From: Caldilineaceae bacterium SB0661_bin_34
GTDB lineage: Bacteria > Chloroflexota > Anaerolineae > Caldilineales > Caldilineaceae
Assembly: GCA_009841145.1 (NCBI GenBank)
Contig: VXMJ01000062.1
Span: 1-64,000 of the forward strand
DNA length: 64,000 nt
Direction: 5' to 3'
Positions 57,296 through 64,000 of this stretch are shown here, one piece after another. The notes under the pieces are model-generated. The model worked only from the letters and a program-made list of their open reading frames with translations. It was not told the DNA's origin and made no database searches. The position numbers and the translations under genes are program-made. How positions within the stretch are numbered: the first letter of the stretch is position 1; the number at the start of each line of letters is the position of its first letter.

Positions 57296-58500
57296 ACCAC
57301 CAGCCGTCAGTCATGTCGGAGGACATCTCCGATCTCAGAGAAATCGAACTGCGAATGTCAGGGGGGGTCATCCCCAAACGGGCGGAAATCACCTTCGCGC
57401 GCGGTGAGGGAGCCTGGTTGTTCGATACCGACGGCAATCGTTTCCTGGACTTCACTTCCTCTCAGGGCATCGCGATGCTGGGGTACTCGCATCCCAACTT
57501 GGCGGCAGCCTTGTCCAGGCAGGCAGAAACGCTCACTTCGCTGTCTTCGTTTCTCTATGGGGAAATTCGAGGCCGGTTCTACGCCAAGCTGTCGGAGGTT
57601 CTGCCCGATCACCTGCCCTACGCGTTTCTGCTCAACAGTGGCACGGAGACCATCGAAACGGCGCTCAAGCTGGCTCGGATCACCACCGGTCGCGCGAACC
57701 TGGTTGCCGCGTCAAAAGCATTTCATGGCAGAACCTCAGGTTCTCTGGCGCTGACTTGGAATGCCCGCAACCTAGATGTCTTCGGTCCGCTATTGCCCGG
57801 GGTCAGCCACATGCCCTACAACAATGTGGATGCCCTTCGGGATGTGGTGACCGAGGAGACCGCCGGCGTGTTCCTGGAAGTGGTCCAGGGCGAGGGAGGC
57901 GTCAATCTGGGCACTCCGGAGTTTCTTCAAGCTGTCCAACAGCGTTGTCGGGAGACAGGGGCACTACTCATTGCCGATGAGATTCAGACCGGCCTCGGAC
58001 GGACCGGCAAGTGGTTTGCGATCGAGCATCATGGCTTGAAGCCGGACATCCTGTGCACCGCCAAGGGATTGGGCGGAGGATTCCCGATTGGCGCCGTGGC
58101 GTTTAGGGACCGAGTACAAGAACACATCTTCGTAGGAGTCCACGGCAGCACCTTTGGCGGCAACCCGCTTGCCTGTGCCGCCGGTCTGGCCGCGCTCACC
58201 ACCTATCACGAACACGACCTGATCGGCCACAGTGCCAGAATGGGTGCTTATCTGCTGGACAGACTGAAGGACGCACTCCGCGGTATCCGGATCGTCCGCG
58301 AAATTCGCGGACTGGGACTAATGATCGGAATAGAGTTGCGTTCCCGGGCAGCGCCGATCCTCCGTGCCTTGCTGGAGGAACACAGGATTCTGTTGCTCAA
58401 CGCCGGACCGCGTGTGCTGCGACTGCTCCCGCCCCTGATCATCACCCGACAACAGGCGGACATGGTCGTGTCCGCGCTGGCCACCGTGCTCAAGGCCTGA
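57292..58500 (+). CDS. lysJ: LysW-aminoadipate-semialdehyde/LysW-glutamate-semialdehyde aminotransferase (LysJ/ArgD-like)
   Basis: 402 residues. Class III aminotransferase: GTETIETALKLARITTGR, FHGRTSGSLALTWN, the Asp in LLIADEIQTGLGRTG that contacts PLP, and the Schiff-base lysine in CTAKGLGGGFPIGAVAF. It converts the carrier-bound semialdehyde to the amine in lysine (and possibly arginine) synthesis. It overlaps lysZ by four bases, and a GDPD gene starts six bases after its stop. A plain acetylornithine aminotransferase is the alternative reading; the lysZ neighbour and the nearby lysX-lysY favour the LysW form. Confidence 0.87.
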   Translation: MNHQPSVMSEDISDLREIELRMSGGVIPKRAEITFARGEGAWLFDTDGNRFLDFTSSQGIAMLGYSHPNLAAALSRQAETLTSLSSFLYGEIRGRFYAKLSEVLPDHLPYAFLLNSGTETIETALKLARITTGRANLVAASKAFHGRTSGSLALTWNARNLDVFGPLLPGVSHMPYNNVDALRDVVTEETAGVFLEVVQGEGGVNLGTPEFLQAVQQRCRETGALLIADEIQTGLGRTGKWFAIEHHGLKPDILCTAKGLGGGFPIGAVAFRDRVQEHIFVGVHGSTFGGNPLACAAGLAALTTYHEHDLIGHSARMGAYLLDRLKDALRGIRIVREIRGLGLMIGIELRSRAAPILRALLEEHRILLLNAGPRVLRLLPPLIITRQQADMVVSALATVLKA

Positions 58501-58506
58501 CTTCGC

Positions 58507-59289
58507 GTGCTTGCCGACCTCGACCTCAGGCACTTCACTGAAGTACGGGAAGCGCGTCTGGCCCGCGGGGTTCCGTTTGTCATCGCCCACCGGGGCTCTT
58601 CGGCGACGGCACCCGAGAACACCTTGCACTCCTTCGCCCTGGCAATCGAACAGGGAGCGCACCTCATCGAGACGGATCTTTGGTTTTCCAAGGACCGTGA
58701 GTTGATCCTGTTGCATGACCGCAATCTGAAGCGTACGACCGGCCGGGAAGTACATGTAACCGACCTGTCCACGGCCGAAGCGGTGTCGGTGCCGGTGGAC
58801 ATGCCGGAACGAGATGCACCGGAGCCGCAGTTTGTTCCGCAACTGGTTTCGCTGCTGGATCTGGCCTCGACGGCAGATGTAGCACTGCTGTTGGAGTTGA
58901 AGGATCCCAGGTTTTCGATCCCTTCCTGGGCACGGATCTTGGTCGAAGTCCTCGTCAAGCACGAGTTCTTGTCACGCGTATTGGTGACATCCTTCAAACC
59001 CCGCAGTCTGTTGGCGATTCGCGAGGTGTGTCCCGAACTGCCAGTTGGACCGGTGGCAATGAACATGCTGTTACCGGAACCCGAGTGGGATTTCGTCGGT
59101 CCGGCATGGCCGAACCTCGCCGCAAATCCGCTGTTTGTGTGGCATGCCCACCGAAACCAGGTGCTGGTGGCACCATTGGATACGGATCCGACGGCGCGAA
59201 TGTCCAAGCATGCACGGCAGGGAGTGGATGCTGTCTTGACGGACGACGTTGTGGCCACGGTTGCCGCATTGTCAGCCGCAGAGGGATGA
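58507..59289 (+). CDS. Glycerophosphodiester phosphodiesterase family protein
   Basis: 260 residues from GTG 58507. GDPD motifs: FVIAHRGSSATAPENT with the catalytic His and Arg-Gly, HLIETDLWFSKDRELILLHD (acidic metal ligands and second His), then LLLELKDPRF. It hydrolyses deacylated phospholipid diesters to glycerol 3-phosphate and an alcohol in the cytosol, since no signal peptide is visible. It is attached to the lys genes only by position; its role in lysine synthesis is not expected. Confidence 0.88.
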   Translation: MLADLDLRHFTEVREARLARGVPFVIAHRGSSATAPENTLHSFALAIEQGAHLIETDLWFSKDRELILLHDRNLKRTTGREVHVTDLSTAEAVSVPVDMPERDAPEPQFVPQLVSLLDLASTADVALLLELKDPRFSIPSWARILVEVLVKHEFLSRVLVTSFKPRSLLAIREVCPELPVGPVAMNMLLPEPEWDFVGPAWPNLAANPLFVWHAHRNQVLVAPLDTDPTARMSKHARQGVDAVLTDDVVATVAALSAAEG

Positions 59290-61435
59290 TCTTCCGAGCA
59301 CAGTACGCCTTGCCATCGAGTTGATCGCCCCCCCCCCCAAGCCGCAGCGGCCACGATCCGGAGATCGTTGTCGCCATGCATACCCCGCACCACAAGCGGT
59401 TTTTCACGGTAGCGTCACGAACCCGGCATCTACGACGACATCAGATCAATTACCAGCGGGACACCGCCTGTTGCCGACAACTGGAGCACCTGAACCCCAG
59501 GTCTGTAGTTGGAACCCACTCTGGTCAGCCGTAAGTCTGACCACGGCAGCAATCCAGCCGTACAGCAGATGGAGTACGCCACGCGGGGCTGGGGCCATCA
59601 AAAAGGATCAGCATTGGCCCGGCAGGCGATGGGGGTTATGAGCCCTCGACGCTTCCGAGAGCCTCACGGTGGTCCGCCTTGGTGCGCGATCGACCGATTG
59701 CTTTGGAAGTGTGGATTTGGAAATTATAATCTATTTTATATTGATAATAAGATTTGTTTTACATATTCACAATTGACCACTGTTCCCGGGTCGGAGGTCC
59801 CCGCCCACCAACTCGCCATCCCCAGCGCGTCTCCCTTCTGCCATTGTCCGGAAATCACCGGAGGCCATTCCTGGCTCCCACCGTTGCAGGTGCTCACCGC
59901 GGGTTCACCCTTCAGTGAACCGGCTCTTCTCCCAGAAGCTGCAGGCGGCAATCCTTGGTTGCAACCGGCACCATGTGTTTTTTCGGTAAGATGCTACGAA
60001 GAACATACAAAGGCGATGCGCTTCGGCAGATGGCATTCAACTTGGCCACAATCCAAGTTTCGAGAACCAGGCAACCGTTCAGAAAAATGGAAGTTTCAAC
60101 ATCATCGATTCTGAGTTGCAGCAAAATTTTCAAGTCAAAGCCAGTCGTCATCGATACCGGTATCATCCAACATTCTTGGAGTGAAACTGGCAGATCAGTC
60201 CAAGGGACCGCTTCACCAGTCAATCTCAAAATCAGTTACTCGGGAACCACATAATTCAGATAATCTACTTTTATGAGATCAATTGAACTTGCGGCTGCAA
60301 CGAGGGTATGTCGAACTCTGATGCAAGCAGCTTTGCAAATATAGTGACCGTCAGTTCGAAGGATCTTGTGAGGGTGGATTGGGCTTGTTGACATCAAATA
60401 CCGATGAGCAGTGCCCTGCCGCAGTCTCTGAAAGGCGGATTGGAGACTCCTCTGCGTCGTTCAGGCCATCCCCAACATCCAACCTATCGCCAGCCTCCCC
60501 TTCCAGATGCCAATCTGCATCCGGGCGGATGATAATGAGGTTTTGTCGGTTTGTGAGTTTCATGCTTTGGAACTACCATTTTATCACCTTAATCACTTGG
60601 CATCAAAACGGCTTGATTGATGTCCAAGAACTGATCAGGTGCCTTACTAACGAACTTTGGATGTTTCATTGGGTAAGGAAGAGTGGGTATTGCACTTGGA
60701 GTCATAATCATATGTCTTTCTTCTTGATCAGTTGATTGCGACAGATCACGATGCCGATGGCAACATGGATGGATGTAATGCCACCGACGAGCATGACTAT
60801 GATCCGCTTACCATGGGATATCCGTACCCAACTGTCGTTCGCGTGCTTGGCGCGGAGACCGTGGGTATCTGTATCCGCTGTACTGCGCTGTGTCCAGCGA
60901 CCAGGAGGGCATTTGTCGGGCGCTGTTGTTTGGGTTGCTTGGGTTGGGGCACCGGACGCCGAGCCGGTGTCTGGCAAGGCGGACGGTCTTGGACAGGCCC
61001 AAAGTGGATGTCCTGCCAATTCAGAGTGCACCGCTTGTGGTCGCACCGGAGGATTCGATGAGCGCAGTCTGACAATGTAATCGTGAAAATAGTGATAAAA
61101 CAGAATTATATTCTGTATTGAGTTCCACTGGATTGTCGAGGGTTGGGGCTGGCAGGGCCGGACTGTCGGCAGGAATCGACCGCTAGGCAACTGAAGTTTC
61201 CGCCCGGTCTGCAGCTGGCCGCGCGTCGGAGATGGTGGCTTTGCCGCGCGGCTACAGTCGAACCCGACAACCATGGGGATGTGCACGTAGCAGTTGGGTT
61301 GGCAAGGTGCGGGCATGAATCAGTCATCCTCCTCGCGCCGGCCCAACCTTGGTTGGCAGGTTGTCGCGACATGCGGATAGGGCTGTTGGGCGGACTTGAT
61401 CGCAGGCTGCATGATGAATAACATTAGGGCAGTAA
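59290..61435. other. About 2.1 kb without a convincing gene, upstream of an integrase
   Basis: No frame above about 200 codons here has recognisable family features; longer ones on opposite strands overlap with no codon signature that I can defend. Several patches (about 59715-59775, 60240-60340, 60540-60730 and 61081-61120) are clearly AT-rich compared with the rest of the window. An 11-C run lies at 59328-59338. It may be eroded foreign DNA belonging to the integrase-bearing segment, or long regulatory/noncoding sequence. No tRNA was found in it. Confidence 0.55.
61100..61116. repeat. 17-bp palindrome (7-bp arms, 3-base centre)
   Basis: Reads ACAGAAT-TAT-ATTCTGT, a perfect inverted repeat in an AT-rich patch about 360 bp before the integrase start. 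It could be an operator or part of a recombination site, though a tyrosine-recombinase core usually has a 6-8 bp spacer, so a core site is unlikely. Confidence 0.4.
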
Positions 61436-61444
61436 TGGTATACT
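61436..61444 (+). promoter_or_regulatory. Extended -10 promoter for the integrase gene
   Basis: TGG-TATACT is an extended -10 element (TG-n plus TATACT at 61439-61444). With a start near 61451 the leader is about 24 bases and includes a GGAG at 61464-61467, seven bases before the ATG at 61475. The -35 region is weak, as is common with extended -10 sites. Confidence 0.5.
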
Positions 61445-61474
61445 TTGCCCTATTGGTCCGCTTGGAGCGCCGCC

Positions 61475-62485
61475 ATGACCGACACAACCCTGGTTCCCGT
61501 CCCGGAACCGGTGGATCGGACCGAAATCGACGAACTGCCGGTCCCGACCGTCCCACCCGAGGCACAACGGGCCGCCGCCCTGGTGGCAATCGAGCTGGAC
61601 AGGATCCAGCAGGCGGCACGCAATGTGGATCGGATCGCCTCCGATCCGGAGATGATTGCGGTTTGGTTGAGCAACCAGGTCTCCCCCCATACCCGGACTT
61701 CCTACGAGCATGCCTGGAACACATGGCAGGCGCACAGCAGGGGCCGACCTCTGGCCGACACCACCCTCGCCGATCTGCAGGACTTCCAGGCGGCTCTGGC
61801 ACAGGAGCGCAAGCCCGGCAGCGTCAACACCATGATGAGCGCTCTCCGTTCCGTCTTTGCCATGGCCCATCGCAAGGGCTACATACGATCCAACCCCTGC
61901 GCCGAGATCAACGATCTGCCCAACCCCAATCGGAGCGGTGCCGCCTCCGCTCTCAACCGGCGCATCCTGACCCGCACCGAAGTGGCGCGCCTGCTTGAGG
62001 CGGCTCGGCCGGGCCGCGACTTCGCGCTGTACCTGATGCTCTATCACACGGGCTGCCGCGTGTCCGAGGCGCTGGCCCTGCGCTGGGAAGACCTGAATCT
62101 AGAAGGTCTGCTGCCCACACTCACAGTCCTGCAGGGGAAGGGCGGCAAGGGCCGAGTGATCCGCCTCTCGGAGCGCTTGAGGGAAACACTGATCGAGCTG
62201 CGGCCGCAGGACGCGGTGCCAGATGGTATTGTGTTCGCCACGCGCACGGGGAGGCCCATGGCCCGCAACAACGCCTGGACGTCCCTGCGCCGTGCGGCAC
62301 GGCGGGCCGGCATTGACCGCGACATCAGTCCCCACTGGTTCCGGCATGCCCATGCCAGTCACGCCCTCGACGGCGGTGCACCCGTCCAATCTGTCAAGGA
62401 GACACTGGGCCACGCCTCGTTGGCCACTACTTCGGTATACGTTCACGCCCGCAATGGCGGGGACAGCGGTCTGTGGCTGGATTGA
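61475..62485 (+). CDS. Tyrosine recombinase/integrase (XerC/XerD-like)
   Basis: 336 residues from ATG 61475, chosen by its GGAG; a longer frame to 61445 overlaps the promoter. The N-terminal SAM-like core-binding domain includes SPHTRTSYEHAWNTWQAH. Catalytic residues are visible: Arg in HTGCRVSEALALRW, Lys in GKGGKGRVIRL, His-x-x-Arg in SPHWFRHAHASHAL, the second His in LGHASLATTSVY, with Tyr as nucleophile in SVYVHA. It cuts and rejoins DNA for integration or resolution. It separates the lysZ-lysJ half from lysX-lysY on the other strand. Confidence 0.92.
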   Translation: MTDTTLVPVPEPVDRTEIDELPVPTVPPEAQRAAALVAIELDRIQQAARNVDRIASDPEMIAVWLSNQVSPHTRTSYEHAWNTWQAHSRGRPLADTTLADLQDFQAALAQERKPGSVNTMMSALRSVFAMAHRKGYIRSNPCAEINDLPNPNRSGAASALNRRILTRTEVARLLEAARPGRDFALYLMLYHTGCRVSEALALRWEDLNLEGLLPTLTVLQGKGGKGRVIRLSERLRETLIELRPQDAVPDGIVFATRTGRPMARNNAWTSLRRAARRAGIDRDISPHWFRHAHASHALDGGAPVQSVKETLGHASLATTSVYVHARNGGDSGLWLD

Positions 62486-62599
62486 AAGGCAAGCCGGTTC
62501 ACGGAAGGGCATGGGATACGCCGTTCGAGCTGGCGGGTTGGTCTCAAACCGGCCTGCAACGTCCCAGCTTGGGGCGAGCTTGTGATCTCGGCGGCATCA

Positions 62600-62624
62600 G
62601 AATCCCTGGGATCTTCCGGGATTC
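62600..62624. terminator. Weak hairpin between convergent integrase and lysY
   Basis: Arms GAATCCC at 62600-62606 and GGGATTC at 62618-62624 form a 7-bp stem, extendable by two pairs, followed on the plus strand by CGTTTC. It sits between the stops of two convergent genes, so it may serve both, but there is no true T-run. Confidence 0.35.
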
Positions 62625-62699
62625 CGTTTCCCGAGTTCCACTGTAGCAATCCAGGATGTGGGCCATGTCCTTGCCGGTTGCCCACCACCGTATCGGATT

Positions 62700-63755
62700 T
62701 CAAATGGGATGCAGGCCGGGAAACATCAACCCGGCGGTCTCGTCCAGTCCGAACATCAGGTTGGCCGACTGGACCGCTGTGCCGGCGGCGCCTTTCATGA
62801 GGTTGTCGATTGCACAGATGCAGACAAGCCGGTATGTGGCACTGTCCAACGCAAACCCAACGTCGGCCCAGTTGCTTCCGGCCAGGATTTTGGGTTCCGG
62901 ATACCGGTAGTTCCCCTTTGCTTCCTTGACCACTCTGACGAACGGCTCAGCCTTCCAGGTCGTGCGAAACGCCTTCCAAATGTCGCGTTCTGTGGTGCCG
63001 GCTGGTACGAAGAGATGAACCGTCGCGAGGGCTGCACGCACATTGTCTACGGCAGTTCCGCTCATGTGGACCTTGGAACGGATCCCGTTGGCGGCAAGGA
63101 GTTGGAGGACCTCGGCCGTATGCCGATGCCCAACCGGAGCGAAACTGCGCACGGCACCGGCGCGTACGGGGTGATGGGAGGCATCGCCGGCCTTGTTGCC
63201 CGCCTCGCTGCTGCCCACCTTTACTTCGCCAATCAGTTCCGATTCAGCGTCAATCAGTCCAGTCTGCACCACCGGCAGGATGGCCAGATTGATGGCTGTC
63301 GCATTGCACCCGACACCGGACACATATCGCGCTCCCCGGATTTGGTCGCGATTGAGCTCGGGCAACCCATAAATGAATCGTCCAAGCCACTCCGGCGCGG
63401 TATGCGGCCGCCCGTACCATGCAGCGTACAGGTCGGGATCGCCGAGCCGAAAATCGGCGCTGCAATCCACAATGCTCTCGGCCAGATTCTGGAACCGGTC
63501 GATCTGCTGCATCGCCTGTCCGTGCGGCAGGCAGAGAAACAGGAGTGGCACAGGCTCCAGTTCATCCAGGCCGGTGAACTTGAGCCTGGTTCGCGAACGA
63601 AGATTGGGATGGGTGAAGTGAACAAACGATCCCTTGTGCCGTTCGCTGGTGATCTGGACTACTTCAAAGGCCGGGTGATCCACCAGCAAGCGCAGCAGTT
63701 CGCCGCCCACGTAGCCGGACCCTCCGGCTATGGCCACTTGGATGCGATCGCTCAT
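62700..63755 (-). CDS. lysY: LysW-aminoadipyl/glutamyl-6-phosphate reductase (LysY/ArgC-like)
   Basis: 351 residues, ArgC/LysY fold. The Rossmann motif is VAIAGGSGYVGGELLRLL, the catalytic Cys lies in VSGVGCNATAINLAIL, and conserved parts include DCSADFRLGDPDLYAAWYG and DNLMKGAAGTAVQSANLM. It reduces the carrier-bound acyl phosphate to the semialdehyde with NADPH. It lies 93 bp downstream of lysX on the minus strand, so lysX-lysY form a unit opposite to lysZ-lysJ. ArgC is the alternative; the adjacent LysX supports the LysW form. Confidence 0.87.
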   Translation of the reverse strand: MSDRIQVAIAGGSGYVGGELLRLLVDHPAFEVVQITSERHKGSFVHFTHPNLRSRTRLKFTGLDELEPVPLLFLCLPHGQAMQQIDRFQNLAESIVDCSADFRLGDPDLYAAWYGRPHTAPEWLGRFIYGLPELNRDQIRGARYVSGVGCNATAINLAILPVVQTGLIDAESELIGEVKVGSSEAGNKAGDASHHPVRAGAVRSFAPVGHRHTAEVLQLLAANGIRSKVHMSGTAVDNVRAALATVHLFVPAGTTERDIWKAFRTTWKAEPFVRVVKEAKGNYRYPEPKILAGSNWADVGFALDSATYRLVCICAIDNLMKGAAGTAVQSANLMFGLDETAGLMFPGLHPI

Positions 63756-63848
63756 GGGCTCAGGGACTCAGGACACTGAAGCTAGAACTTGGGGATTTGG
63801 CCAACGGCGGCACGGAACGCATTGCCGCTGTGCCTTCCGGTGGAATGC

Positions 63849-64000
63849 CTACCCGGCTGCCGTCTCCAGGGCAAAGTCGACAATTCGGCCCGGGATGTCG
63901 ACGCCCGTCGGCTTCACACTGTTGCGGAACTCCATCGTATGGTTCACCTCGTTTACCAACAGTCCCCGTTCTGGATCCTCTAGGACATCAACAGCCACTA
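63849..64000 (-). CDS. lysX: LysW-ligating enzyme LysX (RimK-like ATP-grasp), C-terminal part only
   Basis: The stop TAG complement is at 63849-63851, and the reading frame runs off the window end with about 49 codons of the C-terminus: [20 protein letters not shown], then [20 protein letters not shown]. This is the ATP-grasp end of LysX/RimK proteins (N-E-V-N-H-T metal/ATP site). LysX joins LysW to the amino group of aminoadipate (or glutamate), the first protective step of the pathway. Most of the gene lies outside this window. Confidence 0.85.
   Translation of the reverse strand, partial: VAVDVLEDPERGLLVNEVNHTMEFRNSVKPTGVDIPGRIVDFALETAAG

Noticed and set aside
59328-59338. Run of eleven C residues
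   Set aside because: Homopolymer in a gene-free region; more likely slippage or sequencing noise than a functional site.
60708-61316. 202-codon minus-strand open frame in the gene-poor segment
   Set aside because: Low-quality composition with many Pro/Arg/Ser/Cys, no family, and overlapped by equally long frames on both strands.

Overview
The window is bacterial, moderately GC-rich and densely coding. It opens at what looks like a contig end: bases 1-111 are low-complexity T, G and C runs. The gene set fits a Chloroflexota-type heterotroph, perhaps marine or host-associated. It has lysine/arginine synthesis genes that use a LysW carrier protein, an enolase-superfamily enzyme, two phytanoyl-CoA dioxygenase-like oxygenases, two sulfatases, peptide and sugar ABC importers, FtsH, a glycine cleavage system and a class A PBP. 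This taxonomic guess is an inference from gene content; there is no rRNA or other marker in the window. I found no tRNA, rRNA or CRISPR array.

Layout. 0.1-1.0 kb: 5'-truncated URO-D family gene. 1.0-8.9 kb: minus-strand cluster with an enolase-superfamily enzyme and a complete oligopeptide ABC importer; a perfect 16-bp inverted repeat separates the binding-protein gene from the permeases. 9.4-13.3 kb: accessory stretch with a small orphan ORF, a VOC protein, an AAA-like/PD-(D/E)XK protein and a compact SF2 helicase with a degenerate motif VI. 13.5-21.2 kb: amidohydrolase plus Rieske protein, a small winged-helix-like gene with a probable frameshift, a GlcD-GlcF type fusion oxidoreductase, a glutaredoxin, a Cys/Met PLP enzyme and a PhyH oxygenase. 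21.3-21.8 kb: decayed cobalamin adenosyltransferase. 21.9-26.6 kb: ftsH, gcvT, gcvH and a membrane protein with a J-like domain and an SH3 domain. 26.6-34.8 kb: minus-strand series of sulfatase, two HAD phosphatases, ubiE-like and second methyltransferases, and a class A PBP, with several 4-bp overlaps. 34.9 kb: ychF. 36.3-43.1 kb: sugar ABC importer with an embedded PhyH gene, divergent from a sulfatase and a PfkB kinase. 43.1-49.6 kb: gcvP, an orphan gene, corA and an RNase D.

49.7-53.8 kb holds three consecutive paralogous GNAT-like genes, with a truncated TnpB/IS605 OrfB remnant between copies two and three; a formamidase-like gene follows. 55.4-64.0 kb holds a 2-hydroxyacid dehydrogenase divergent from lysZ-lysJ-GDPD, then about 2.1 kb without a convincing gene, a tyrosine recombinase with its own promoter, and lysX-lysY on the opposite strand. 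lysX runs off the window end. The lysine/arginine locus is therefore split into two opposed halves with an integrase-bearing, gene-poor segment between them.

Most individual genes belong to known families. The best candidates for something less ordinary are the nuclease-helicase pair at 10.4-13.3 kb, the J-like/TM/SH3 protein, the GNAT triplet with its TnpB scar, and the integrase island in the LysW locus.
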